Source of the DNA: Mycolicibacterium hippocampi | GTDB taxonomy: Bacteria; Actinomycetota; Actinomycetes; Mycobacteriales; Mycobacteriaceae | NCBI RefSeq assembly: GCF_010723735.1 | Contig: NZ_BLLB01000002.1 | Coordinates: 1,240,001-1,304,000, forward strand | Direction: 5' to 3' | DNA: 64,000 nt | Part shown: positions 31,786-40,970 of the stretch, one piece after another | Layout of the letters: every line of letters begins with the position of its first letter | How positions within the stretch are numbered: position 1 is the first letter of the stretch | The notes under the pieces: model-generated | Databases searched by the model: none | The model's input: the letters and a program-made list of their open reading frames with translations, nothing else | What the model was told of the DNA's origin: nothing | Translations under genes and position numbers: made by a program

Positions 31786-32578
31786 CGAGCCAGTTCACCT
31801 CCCGCAGGAAAGGCTGGGTGTGGACGACACGGCCGGTGAGCGTTCTCGGATCACCGGTACACAACCGGAGCGCGGTCTCGGTGATCAGCGCGATGTCCTC
31901 GGTGTCGGTCTTGGCAAGGTCGAGCGTACCGGCGCCAGGGGTGGCGACCGGATGGGACGGCGCTGCGGCGTTGACGGCGATCCCGGCGTTGTACAACTCG
32001 GCCGCAAGGCTTTTTGTCAACCGGTTGAGGGCTGCCTTTGCCGTACCGTAGATCCCGAAGCCGGCCGATGTGTCGAATTCGGAGAACGGCGGGCCGGTCG
32101 GCAGGTCCCCGGCGACCGACGTCAGGTTCAATATCCAGCCCCGGCCACGCTCGCGCATGCCGGGGACGGCCAACTGGCTCAGGTGCAGTGGCGCGACGAC
32201 GTGCATCTCCAACATCAGCCGGACCCGGCGCTCCGGAAACGTGTCGAGCGGCCGCAGGAACGTCACCGCGGCATTGTTGACCAGGATGTCCGGCGCGCCA
32301 ACGGTGTCGACGACCTCGGCGAAGAGGCGGTCACGGTCGTCGGCCTTCGACAGGTCGGCTTGCACGGCGAGTGCGTGACCGCCCGCAGCCACGATCTCGT
32401 CGCGGGTCTGGGTCAGGGATCCGTCGTACCTGGGGTCACTGTCGAGGGTGCGGGCGGTCAACGCGACCACCGCGCCCTCGCGGGCCAGCCGCACCGCGAT
32501 CGCCTTGCCCAAACCCCGGCTGCTCCCTGTGACCAACGCGACCTTGCCGTCGCACCCGCCGCGTTCTGGCGGCGTCAT
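31778..32578 (-). CDS. Short-chain dehydrogenase/reductase
   Basis: A 266-residue classical SDR: TGSSRGLGKAIA (coenzyme-binding, ~17-28), NNAAV (~101), a serine in NLTSVAG, and the YGTAKAALNRL active-site Tyr/Lys (~176-180). It would oxidise or reduce a hydroxyl or keto group. Coupled by 4-base ATGA overlap to the upstream molybdoenzyme gene and by 8 bases to the kinase gene. Confidence 0.85.
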   Translation of the reverse strand: MTPPERGGCDGKVALVTGSSRGLGKAIAVRLAREGAVVALTARTLDSDPRYDGSLTQTRDEIVAAGGHALAVQADLSKADDRDRLFAEVVDTVGAPDILVNNAAVTFLRPLDTFPERRVRLMLEMHVVAPLHLSQLAVPGMRERGRGWILNLTSVAGDLPTGPPFSEFDTSAGFGIYGTAKAALNRLTKSLAAELYNAGIAVNAAAPSHPVATPGAGTLDLAKTDTEDIALITETALRLCTGDPRTLTGRVVHTQPFLREVNWLGG

Positions 32579-34791
32579 CCCGCGATCCCTGCGGTGACAC
32601 GCACCGGGATGTTCCCCTGCCGGGGTAACCCGGTGATCGCGTCGTACTCGATGTCGGTGGGGACGAGGCGCCCGACATTGCTTCCGCGGTGCCGGAATTC
32701 GGCGTCCTCGGCGACGAGTCCGCCAAAAGCGTGATGCATGGCGATCACGTCGCGGCGCAGGGTGTCGTCGGGCTCCAGCACCGCAGGGATGCTGTCATGC
32801 GGTGAGGTGATCGTGACCGCGGTGCCCAGCTGTGCCCCCAACGCGGCGATGCTGTCGGGATGCATGTAGGCCGGGTTGTAGGGCTTGCCCCGGTTCAGCC
32901 CGGCAAGGTTGGTGCCCGAGGAGTTCATGAAATTCGGGTGCCTGCGCGGTATCAGCCGGTACGGGAACGCGGCGTCGTCGCGGGCGGATCTGAAGTCCTC
33001 GGCGAGCACCACGGCAAGGTCACCGAGCAGGTACTCGTTGCCGATGTCCAGCCGGGCCATGCAGTCTGGATCCCGCTCTTGCACAACCGCATCGACGTCG
33101 AAGATCTTACCGTGCGGGTGGCGGGCCACCTCGTCGAGGGGGATGCGCGCGGTGGCACACATCTCGGCGAAGAGTTCTTCGGTGGTGAGGTCGGTATCGG
33201 CGTCCATGGTGAGCACGATCGGCGGCGACTCCATGTACCGGCCGCCACCTCCGCCGAAGAAGTTGACGAAGAACAAGGTGAGGTTCATCCGCTTGGCGAG
33301 GCCCAGGAAGAACTGCCACTCCTCGACGAGGTCGGATCCCGGCGGCGGCTCGACCAGTCGCGGCGCGTACTGCGCGTAGGCGGCGGGGATGCCGGTGCCC
33401 GCTGCGTAGTACTTGATCAGCTCGCTGCCCTGGGTCATGGCCGGTGTTTCCATCTGCATCTTCGGCGCGATCACGTAGTGGGCCAGCCTCGAGGTCAGCG
33501 ACATCTCGGTGTCGAGGGTGACCAGCAGCTCCAGCTTCTCCATCGCCCGCTGGGTCTTGCGCTGGTCCGGCCAGGCCGCCATCGGGTTGCCGCCGATGCA
33601 GATCAGCGCCTTCACCTGGCCCTCGCCCTCGAGCAGGATCTCGTCGGCCAACGCGGCCGTCGGCATCCCGCTGACGGTGTCGGTCAGGCCTCGGACCCGC
33701 AGCCGTTCACCGTAATCCCATCCCTCGTAGGGCGGCAGCGGCTGGGCTTTGGCGGTGTAGGCGGGCAGCAGAGTGTTGGGCCGGGTGACGGGTTCGCCGG
33801 CCCGCTGCCAGCGCCCGCAGATGGTGGTCAGGCACAGTGCAAGGTATTCGAGCAGGCTGCCGTGCATCGCGAAGTTGGCGCCGGTTCCGCAGTTCACCAT
33901 GCCGCGGCGGGTTCCGTAGGTCGCGAACAGGCGTGCGGCGTCGATCAATTGCGAAGCGGGGACGTCGGCACGTTCGGCGACGTACTCGGGAGTGAAGCCG
34001 CCGACCGCCTCGGCGAGCTCGTCGAACCCCTCGACATTCTGTGCCAAGAACTCTGTGTCGCACAGTTGTTCACGAATGATCAGGTTGATCATCGCGGCCA
34101 GTATCGACGCGTCCTCGCCCGGGCGCGGCTGGATGTGGATCGCGGCGCGCGCAGCCGTCTGGGAGCGGCGTGGATCGATCACGATGAGCTTCATGCCGCG
34201 GCCGATGGCCTCCTTCAGGCGCTGTGCCGGGTTCTGGCCCGGAATCCCGATCGCTTTGGAGACGATCGGATTGGTTCCGACCAGCAACCAGCTGTCGGCT
34301 TCGTTGAAGTTGACGTCGCCACCGAGCCAGTGCCCGTGCGCAGCCAGCGCGATCTGCTTGCCGGGTTGGTCGATGGTGTTGGCGGTGAAGAACATCGGCG
34401 ATTCGATCCCGCGCAGGAACGCGTTGGCCATCAACGGGCTCGCCGGGTAGGGAAGCCCGTTGGTGCCCAGGTACATCGCCACCGAGCGCGGCCCGTGCCG
34501 GTCGATCAGCTCACGCAGCAGGGCCGCAATCTCGTCCATCGCGCGTTCGCTCTCCACGGGGGCGTAGGTCCCGTCCGGTTGCCGCTTCTGGCTGTGCAGC
34601 AGGCGCGCCGGGTTGTTGTGGATCTCCGGCAGCGCCCGACCCTTCGCGCACGTGTAGCCCTTGAACATCGGGTTGTCCGGATCGCCGGTGACCTTGGTCA
34701 GCTTGCCGTCCGTGACTGTGGCGAGCACACCGCAGTGAGCGGAGCAGATGCGGCAGATTCCCGGTGACGTCGACTGTGTGATGCTGAGCAC
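32575..34791 (-). CDS. Molybdopterin-dependent oxidoreductase with 4Fe-4S cluster
   Basis: A 738-residue DMSO-reductase-family enzyme. The N-terminal cluster motif is C13-x2-C16-x3-C20-x27-C48, followed by SWLLVGTNPIVSKAIG, VNCGTGANFAMHG, LICIGGNPMAAWPDQ and a C-terminal molybdopterin-dinucleotide domain (RLIPRRHPNFMNSSGTNL). No Tat signal is evident, so it is probably cytoplasmic. Substrate unknown. It heads the molybdoenzyme-SDR-kinase operon, an unusual partner set. Confidence 0.82.
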   Translation of the reverse strand: MLSITQSTSPGICRICSAHCGVLATVTDGKLTKVTGDPDNPMFKGYTCAKGRALPEIHNNPARLLHSQKRQPDGTYAPVESERAMDEIAALLRELIDRHGPRSVAMYLGTNGLPYPASPLMANAFLRGIESPMFFTANTIDQPGKQIALAAHGHWLGGDVNFNEADSWLLVGTNPIVSKAIGIPGQNPAQRLKEAIGRGMKLIVIDPRRSQTAARAAIHIQPRPGEDASILAAMINLIIREQLCDTEFLAQNVEGFDELAEAVGGFTPEYVAERADVPASQLIDAARLFATYGTRRGMVNCGTGANFAMHGSLLEYLALCLTTICGRWQRAGEPVTRPNTLLPAYTAKAQPLPPYEGWDYGERLRVRGLTDTVSGMPTAALADEILLEGEGQVKALICIGGNPMAAWPDQRKTQRAMEKLELLVTLDTEMSLTSRLAHYVIAPKMQMETPAMTQGSELIKYYAAGTGIPAAYAQYAPRLVEPPPGSDLVEEWQFFLGLAKRMNLTLFFVNFFGGGGGRYMESPPIVLTMDADTDLTTEELFAEMCATARIPLDEVARHPHGKIFDVDAVVQERDPDCMARLDIGNEYLLGDLAVVLAEDFRSARDDAAFPYRLIPRRHPNFMNSSGTNLAGLNRGKPYNPAYMHPDSIAALGAQLGTAVTITSPHDSIPAVLEPDDTLRRDVIAMHHAFGGLVAEDAEFRHRGSNVGRLVPTDIEYDAITGLPRQGNIPVRVTAGIAG

Positions 34792-34866
34792 ACGCTCAGC
34801 ATATGGTCGCGCGACGCCCCGCGTTCGGTTTTGGCCCGGGCGTCATTTGTTCGGGTAGTGCGGCTC

Positions 34867-35778
34867 CTACGGGTTGCCGGGTCCCGGCACGCCGGGGATG
34901 TTGGGCACCGCGGGCACGTCGGGCACGTCGGGGACTTCCGGGACCGGAGGCGGGCTGGGAATCTGCGGCGGGGTGATCGTCGTCGTGGGGGGAGTCACGG
35001 TGACGGTTTCGGTGTCCGTGGTCGCCGGCGGCGGTACCACGGTGGTCTCGGTCTCGGTGGTCGCCGGCGGGGCCGTCGTCTCGGTCGTCTCGGTCGTCAC
35101 GGTGGTTTCGGTGGTGGCAGTGGTTTCTGCCGCCGGATCGGTGATGACACCGCACGCCACCCGGCCACCGGCGTCGCCGGTGGCGAGCGTCTCCTGATCG
35201 GGGCCGGGAGTGCCGTCGATGGTGTAGCGCGGCGGGATGTTGGCGAAGTTGTCGGCCCCCTCGTGGATCATCAGCGCGGTCTTCTCGCCGGCCAACAGAT
35301 CGTCGGCGGTGAAGGCATCGGTGGTGGTCACCAACCTCGCGGATCCGTCGGAACGCACCTCCAGCGACGTCAGGTCACCGCTCGCGGGATGGCCACTGTT
35401 CCCGGGGGCCTGGAAGTGACCGCCCGCGGAGAGGAAGTCTCCCCGCTCACCGCCGCCGGGAGGTTCCGAATCGGGGTCACACCTGCCCACCGAGTGGATG
35501 TGCATGCCGTGGAACCCGGGGGACAGGATTCCGGGCGTCACCGTTTCCACCGTCACGGTGGCGAAGCCGTCGGCGAAATCGATCGTGGCGTCGGCGACCT
35601 CGGTTCCGTCGGCGGTGGCCAGTTGGGCGGTCAGCCGTTCGGTACCCGCGGGCGGACCTCCCGGCTCACTCGTGGTCGCCGAGGTCGTCTCCTCACCGGC
35701 GGAGTCCTCGGAACCGCAGGCGGTCAGGAGCAGCGCGGGGGTGGCCAGGAGCATTGCGAAGGTGACGGGCTTGAACAT
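34867..35778 (-). CDS. sodC: Cu/Zn superoxide dismutase lipoprotein with long Thr/Pro tail
   Basis: A 303-residue exported protein. The signal peptide ends in lipobox LLTAC (Cys21), so it is anchored to the outer face of the membrane. The SodC domain (~50-205) has [22 protein letters not shown] and [14 protein letters not shown] copper ligands. A His in [11 protein letters not shown] may supply one zinc ligand, but the His three residues before the Asp seen in most SodCs is absent, so the zinc site seems incomplete, as in M. tuberculosis. Residues ~208-303 are a TTET/PPP-rich tail not typical of SodC. Confidence 0.88.
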   Translation of the reverse strand: MFKPVTFAMLLATPALLLTACGSEDSAGEETTSATTSEPGGPPAGTERLTAQLATADGTEVADATIDFADGFATVTVETVTPGILSPGFHGMHIHSVGRCDPDSEPPGGGERGDFLSAGGHFQAPGNSGHPASGDLTSLEVRSDGSARLVTTTDAFTADDLLAGEKTALMIHEGADNFANIPPRYTIDGTPGPDQETLATGDAGGRVACGVITDPAAETTATTETTVTTETTETTAPPATTETETTVVPPPATTDTETVTVTPPTTTITPPQIPSPPPVPEVPDVPDVPAVPNIPGVPGPGNP

Positions 35779-35835
35779 GTCTCCACGGTAAAACTTCGGC
35801 ACCCGGCTGTCGGGCAGTTTGCCGGACAGCGCCGG

Positions 35836-36897
35836 CTACTGGTGCCTGACCTGGTTTCCGCCGTTGCGCTTGGCGGCGTACATGGCTGCGTCCGCCGCCG
35901 CGATGAGGTCGTCGAGCCGCGGTCCGGTGTCCCGGCTGCGCAGGCTCTCGATCGGCATTCTGCTGATGCCGACGCTGGCCGTCACCTCTTCGGGTAAGGC
36001 CGCGATGGCCGCACACAGCTGCGTGGCCATCGAGTCGGCGAGGGCGACGTCGGTGCGCACGGCGATCAGGAACTCTTCCCCGCCCGCGCGGCAGATGGCT
36101 GCATCCGGCGGGCAGTGGTGCCTCAATAGCTCGGCCACCGCCTTCAACGCGCGGTCACCGACAACGTGTCCGTGCGTGTCGTTGACGCGCTTGAAGTTGT
36201 CGAGATCGACCATCACGAGGGTCAGGTGTGCGTCGGCCTCAGTCGCATGACTGAGCTGACGGAATACCCGGTCGGCGAACCCCCGGCGGTTGAGCAGCCC
36301 GGTCAGCGGATCGGCGTCCGAGCGCATGGCGTAGGTGCCCATCGCCCGGGACATGCTCCGAATCGAGACCGGCACAGTCAAGTTCAGAAACCAGACCAGC
36401 CAGAACGCCGCTACCGCGGTGCCTACGCCCGCGTCGGCGGCCAGCCGCCACGAGGCTGTCGTCGCGATCACGATCGCGACGACGAAGTTGAACGCCAGCA
36501 GCTTGGTGCTGTGGAAGAACGCGATGTAGCCACCGGTGACGGCGGTGGCTGTGCAGGCCAGTAGCGACACCGCGGCGGTGGGCTGACCGAGGCTCCAGAC
36601 TGCCACGAACAGCGTGCCGAAGATGATGGCCGCCTCGGATTGCCGGCGGGTCGGCCACCGGGTGAGCCACACCACCGTCATGCCGATGGTGAGGGCTGCG
36701 CCGACCACGCCGAGCGCAACCAATGTCACCGGGGGCCAGCGAAGGGTGCCCAGGAAACTCAGGGGCACCAGTGCCGCTGACACCGATACGATGGCCATCA
36801 CGATCTGTGCCGAGCGCAGTAGCCCCCGCTGGGTCAAGAAGTCTGTGGTCCAGTCGTATTGGTCTGGTTCCCGCCACCACCGCTGCAACCGCGACAC
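35836..36897 (-). CDS. Membrane-bound diguanylate cyclase (GGDEF)
   Basis: A 353-residue protein with about six membrane helices in the first ~175 residues, then a GGDEF domain with DPLTGLLNRRGF and an intact active-site GGEEF (~270). The cysteine at the position of the Arg in the RxxD inhibitory site means that product feedback is probably lost. It makes cyclic di-GMP from GTP. No partner EAL protein is nearby. Confidence 0.85.
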   Translation of the reverse strand: MSRLQRWWREPDQYDWTTDFLTQRGLLRSAQIVMAIVSVSAALVPLSFLGTLRWPPVTLVALGVVGAALTIGMTVVWLTRWPTRRQSEAAIIFGTLFVAVWSLGQPTAAVSLLACTATAVTGGYIAFFHSTKLLAFNFVVAIVIATTASWRLAADAGVGTAVAAFWLVWFLNLTVPVSIRSMSRAMGTYAMRSDADPLTGLLNRRGFADRVFRQLSHATEADAHLTLVMVDLDNFKRVNDTHGHVVGDRALKAVAELLRHHCPPDAAICRAGGEEFLIAVRTDVALADSMATQLCAAIAALPEEVTASVGISRMPIESLRSRDTGPRLDDLIAAADAAMYAAKRNGGNQVRHQ

Positions 36898-36961
36898 AAT
36901 CAGCGCACCCCCGGGACGAGGGTACCGCCCAGCTAATCGATCCGACAGGCGATCGGGCCTG

Positions 36962-38959
36962 CTAGAGCGCGGTGGTGGCCTCCGCGGCCGGCTGCCGGGT
37001 CGGGGTGATCCGCCCCTTGACCCCCTTTACCGACGCCCGGTCCAGCAACTCCTGGTAGAGGGCGTCCGAGACGGTGCGGGTGCGGCTGAGAAGGAAACCA
37101 CTGAGGCCGGTGCGGTCACTGACGACGGCCCACTGGTAGTCCGGGTCGAGGTCGACGATCCAGTAGTTCCCGGGGGGATCGGCCGAGGCCGGCCCGAAGA
37201 ACCGCACATTGAGCTTGTTGTTCGTGGAGTCGACGGGCAACGCGACGCCGGTGATGGTCGACTGCGGCCCGTTGTTGAAGAAGTAGTTGCCGGAGTTCTC
37301 GACCTTGATCGACCCGTCTGGGTTGGGGCTGTACACCGCGGTGGTGTTCACCAGGCCGATCGAGAAGAACTGCTTGACGCTGCCCACCTCGTACCAGGTG
37401 CCGAGGTAGCTGTTGATGTCGACGACCGGCGGGGGGCCGAGAACGATGGCGGCGGTGTCGCCCATGACGATGTACTCGTCCGGGGCGCCGTAGATGCCGT
37501 TGCCGTCGGTCGGGCCCAGGCCCTGGTACATGTCGTTGATCCAGCCGGTGGCCAGTGTGTAGACGGCCTCGGTGTTGCCGGGTGGGGAGAATCCGGTGAC
37601 CAACTGCCCGAAGAAGTCGATGAGCGGGTTGGCGCCGATCAGTGAATCGTAGTGGGAGCCGCCTGCCAGGGTCGCGCCGACGAACTGTCCCGGGCGGGCA
37701 GCCACCAGCTCCGCGGTGGTGGCGCCGTTGGAGTTCCACGGTTGAGGCGGTGCCGCCACCTGGTAGACGGGGATGTCCAGGGTGTCCAAGCGCTCCAGGG
37801 CGTCGGTCACGACGCCGTTCCACGCGAATCCGTCGAACATCACGACGCCCCGCAGGCTGTCGTCGTTGCCGGGGTCGGTCGCGTAGTAGCCTCCCGCCGC
37901 GGCGGCGAAGCCACCGCCCGCGGACTGACCGGACAGGATGAAGTTCTCCGGCAACGTCCCCTGGAAACCCGCGGCGAGCGCGCTGGCGTTCAGCGAAGCC
38001 CGGTCGGCGAGGAACATGCTCGCGACGGCCTGTTGCATCGGCACGCCGTTGAGCCAGCAGGCCGAACAGGACAACGGGAATGACGAGATGTTGGGCGCCA
38101 CGACAATGCTGTTGGTCTGCTGCGAGAGCCTCTCGGCCAGCGCGGACACGAACAGCTTGTTGCCGAGGAAGCCGTGCTGCAGCCACATCACGCCCGTCGC
38201 GGCGACCGAACCGTCGGCCTGGGTGGGGAGGTACCAGTCCGCGCGGGTGGTGTAGCCGTTGGTACCAACCGGAATGGTCAGCTTGGCCCGGCCGGTCTGG
38301 ACGCCGGTCACCGTGCCGGCACCGGCCGCGAGCGACCCGGCTTCGGCCACGGCCGTCTCGGGGCGGGCCGTCGAACCGAGCGCCGAAAGCACGTTCAACA
38401 CCACGGGCGCCACCGGTTCGGGAGACGGCGTCGCGTCTGTCTCCGAGGCCCCGGTCGAGGAGTCCGTCGCGATCTCCACTGTCGTGGCGTCGGCGGTGGG
38501 GTCGACCGCGTCGGACACCGATGCCGGCACCGTATCGGCGATCGACTCGGCTGGGGTGTCCGCAGGTGCAGACGTTTCCGCGGGCTCAGCCTCTGCCGAC
38601 GTCGGCGCCGCCGAGCGCTTCTTTGACGGGGTGGAGTCGTCCTCGGCCGAAGCGTTGGCCTCGCTGTCGTCTGCGGCGGCCTCGCGATCGAGGGTGGACG
38701 ACGCCTCCGCGTCCGAGCGTCGGGTCGATGAAGAAACCGATCCCGGATCCTTCGAGGTGTCGGTTTTCCTGGTGGCATCGTTGCTTCGCGTCGACGAATC
38801 GGCGGATTGCGACGAGTCCTGTCCGGCTGACCGGCTGGTGGCGCCGCTACTGTCGGAGGAATCCGTGTCAGCTGTGGCGACGCCTTGACCTGCGCCGAGC
38901 GCGATGCACGCCCCCGCGCTCACAGCCCCGATCCACAGCACCCACCGTCGCGTCGTCAC
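36962..38959 (-). CDS. Exported alpha/beta hydrolase fused to a lipocalin domain
   Basis: A 665-residue secreted protein with four parts: a signal peptide (1-31), a Ser/Asp/Ala-rich disordered region (~32-185), an alpha/beta hydrolase domain (~215-490; HGFLGNK, nucleophile motif GQSAGGG with Ser ~343), and a bacterial lipocalin at ~513-655 with the signature YLGTWYEVGSVKQFF and NYWIVDLDPDYQWAVVSDRT. Lipocalins bind lipids or other hydrophobic ligands, so the lipocalin may present or store substrate for the hydrolase. Such a fusion is unusual. Confidence 0.85.
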   Translation of the reverse strand: MTTRRWVLWIGAVSAGACIALGAGQGVATADTDSSDSSGATSRSAGQDSSQSADSSTRSNDATRKTDTSKDPGSVSSSTRRSDAEASSTLDREAAADDSEANASAEDDSTPSKKRSAAPTSAEAEPAETSAPADTPAESIADTVPASVSDAVDPTADATTVEIATDSSTGASETDATPSPEPVAPVVLNVLSALGSTARPETAVAEAGSLAAGAGTVTGVQTGRAKLTIPVGTNGYTTRADWYLPTQADGSVAATGVMWLQHGFLGNKLFVSALAERLSQQTNSIVVAPNISSFPLSCSACWLNGVPMQQAVASMFLADRASLNASALAAGFQGTLPENFILSGQSAGGGFAAAAGGYYATDPGNDDSLRGVVMFDGFAWNGVVTDALERLDTLDIPVYQVAAPPQPWNSNGATTAELVAARPGQFVGATLAGGSHYDSLIGANPLIDFFGQLVTGFSPPGNTEAVYTLATGWINDMYQGLGPTDGNGIYGAPDEYIVMGDTAAIVLGPPPVVDINSYLGTWYEVGSVKQFFSIGLVNTTAVYSPNPDGSIKVENSGNYFFNNGPQSTITGVALPVDSTNNKLNVRFFGPASADPPGNYWIVDLDPDYQWAVVSDRTGLSGFLLSRTRTVSDALYQELLDRASVKGVKGRITPTRQPAAEATTAL

Positions 38960-39199
38960 GGCCGGAATTAAACCGTGGATCTGCAGACGGTGGGCGAAAT
39001 TGTCAGCAACGTCAGCGAGACGTCATTTTGCTGGGCAGGGATGGACAAGTCCAGAGTCGAAAGAACTCGCGGTGGTGAGGGCAGTGAGAGCCCGTCGTCT
39101 ACCGCTCGCATCTGTGCGGAGTTGCCGCACGGCTGAGGCCGGTGACACCACCGGTGACCTGGTGCACCGGTCCTCTCGAGCGCACGGTTTGTGATGGCG
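38960..39199. other. Intergenic region, no gene seen
   Basis: This 240-base stretch lies between the hydrolase-lipocalin start and the GMC gene end. It presumably holds the promoter of the hydrolase-lipocalin gene. No strong ORF, hairpin or repeat was recognised. Confidence 0.4.
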
Positions 39200-40855
39200 C
39201 TACTCGCGAAATGCGTCAGAATGCGTACTTTCGCGGGCGCGCGCGCCGGTGATCGGCGGCGGCAGCTGCAGTCTTCGCTGCCGGATCAGATCGGCCGCCT
39301 TCTCTCCGATCATGATGGCCGTGGCATTGGTGTTCACGGGCAACAGTCGGGGCATGATCGACGCGTCGGCTACGCGCAAGCCTGCCAGGCCGCGCACCCG
39401 TAGGTCCGGGTCGACCACCGCATCCGGTCCGGTGCCCATCGCACACGTACCGACGGGGTGGTAGTACGTGGTGGTGCCGCGAGCGACGAAGGCGCGCAGT
39501 GCCACCTCGTCGGTGACGTCGGGCCCGGGCAGCACCTCGCGAGTGCGCCAGGGCCCGAACGGCTCGCCCGCCGCGATCTCGCGAGCCACCTCGATACCGT
39601 GGACCATGCGCCGCACGTCGGATTCCGCACCGAGGTAGTTCGGGTCGATCAGCGGCGGCGTCGCCGGATCCGGCCCCGCCAGCCGGATCGAACCGCGCGC
39701 GTCCGGCACCGTCGCCACCGCCAGCGTGTAGCTGTTCGGCGGTGCAGCCAGGTGCGGCGGGTGAAAGGGCACGTGGATGAACATCAGTTGCATGTCCGGG
39801 CCGTCCAGCGCGTCGTCGCTGCGCCACAGCAGTGACGTTTCGGCGAGATTCGTCTGCCCGGCCGGAATCGGTTGCGCTGCCTCGTAGACGACGCCGCACA
39901 GCGGATGGTCGTGCAGATTCCGGCCCACCCCTGGCAGGTCGTGGACGACGCCGACGCCGGCGGCTTCGAGTTCTGCGGCAGGCCCGACGCCCGACAACAG
40001 CAGCAGCCGCGGAGAGTCGACCGCGCCGGCGCTGATCACCACCTCGGCTTCGGCATAGACCGTCATTCCGCGGCCGTTCTGTACGAAATCAACTCCCACA
40101 CAGCGGTTTCCCACGAATCGCAGGTTGTGGGCGCGAGAGTTCGTCATGACGCTCAGGTTGGCTCTGTGACGCACCGGATGCAGGTAGGCGGCGGCGGTGC
40201 TCTGCCGCGTCCCGCCGGAGATCGACAGATCATGCCAGCCGGCTCCCTCCGCGTCAGCGCCGTTGAAGTCGGCGGTCAGCGGGAAACCGGACGCGACCGC
40301 CGCGTCTACGAACACCTGCGACAGTGGATTGGCCACCTCGGCCGCGGTGGGTGCCGGCGACATCGGGCCCTCGGTGCCACGGTAGCGCGGATCCCCGCCC
40401 CGGACCGTCTCCATGCGCCGGAAGTAGGGCAGCACCGAAGCGTAATCCCAACCGACACAACCGGATTTGGCCCAGCCGTCGTAGTCGGTCGGGTGGCCGC
40501 GCAGATGCACCATCGCGTTGATGCTGCTGCTTCCCCCGAGTGTGTGGCCGCGCGGCCAGTTGTGGGCGAAGCCGGCTGTGCCCGGCTGCGGGACGGTGTT
40601 GTACGAGTAGTCGACCTCGGTGCCCCACAACGCCGGCCACGCCGGTGGCGCCGCGATTTCGGGCCTGGTGTCCCCCGGCCCGGACTCGAGTAGCAGCACC
40701 TGGACGGTCGGGTCCTCGGACAGCCGGGCGGCGATCACACTCCCCGCCGATCCGGCGCCGATAACCACGTAGTCGTAGTGCGCCAGCGACGCATCGCCGG
40801 CGGCCCAGCGTGCCGCGGCGACGGTGGTGATGTCCTGATCGAAGGCCGATCGCAA
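39200..40855 (-). CDS. GMC-family FAD oxidoreductase (choline/alcohol dehydrogenase type)
   Basis: About 551 residues. FAD-binding VIGAGSAGSVIAARLSED near the N-terminus, GGSSSINAMVHLRG (~115-128), the active-site YYHPVGTCAMG and the C-terminal NTNATAIMIGEKAADLI are all present. It oxidises an alcohol with FAD. Start: TTG 40855 has a good GAGGAG ribosome site; the in-frame ATG at 40921 lies inside the 19-bp palindrome and was rejected. It diverges from a MerR regulator, sharing that palindrome. Confidence 0.85.
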   Translation of the reverse strand: MRSAFDQDITTVAAARWAAGDASLAHYDYVVIGAGSAGSVIAARLSEDPTVQVLLLESGPGDTRPEIAAPPAWPALWGTEVDYSYNTVPQPGTAGFAHNWPRGHTLGGSSSINAMVHLRGHPTDYDGWAKSGCVGWDYASVLPYFRRMETVRGGDPRYRGTEGPMSPAPTAAEVANPLSQVFVDAAVASGFPLTADFNGADAEGAGWHDLSISGGTRQSTAAAYLHPVRHRANLSVMTNSRAHNLRFVGNRCVGVDFVQNGRGMTVYAEAEVVISAGAVDSPRLLLLSGVGPAAELEAAGVGVVHDLPGVGRNLHDHPLCGVVYEAAQPIPAGQTNLAETSLLWRSDDALDGPDMQLMFIHVPFHPPHLAAPPNSYTLAVATVPDARGSIRLAGPDPATPPLIDPNYLGAESDVRRMVHGIEVAREIAAGEPFGPWRTREVLPGPDVTDEVALRAFVARGTTTYYHPVGTCAMGTGPDAVVDPDLRVRGLAGLRVADASIMPRLLPVNTNATAIMIGEKAADLIRQRRLQLPPPITGARARESTHSDAFRE

Positions 40856-40907
40856 GTCAGTTCTCCTCGAGTCGGTTGAACGAGCACAGGCCGCCGGCGC
40901 CGGCGGC

Positions 40908-40926
40908 GCTGTATTTTGCATATTGG
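40908..40926. promoter_or_regulatory. ATATTGC palindrome, copy 1
   Basis: GCTGTAT-TTTGC-ATATTGG, a variant of the palindrome found perfect at 43563 and 48229. It lies 53 bases before the GMC start and 45 before the MerR start, ideal for controlling both. Confidence 0.55.
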
Positions 40927-40970
40927 AAGGTCCGGTCTCCCGCGGGGAGATGGCCGAGGAGGCAGGTTTC

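Noticed and set aside
32860..34767. 635-codon plus-strand frame opposite the molybdoenzyme gene
   Set aside because: It is a GC-bias shadow: no domain, no ribosome site, and the minus strand has clear cofactor motifs.
40856..40921. ATG at 40921 as the GMC start
   Set aside because: It lies inside the palindromic operator and adds a Pro/Ala-rich non-family extension; TTG 40855 has GAGGAG upstream.
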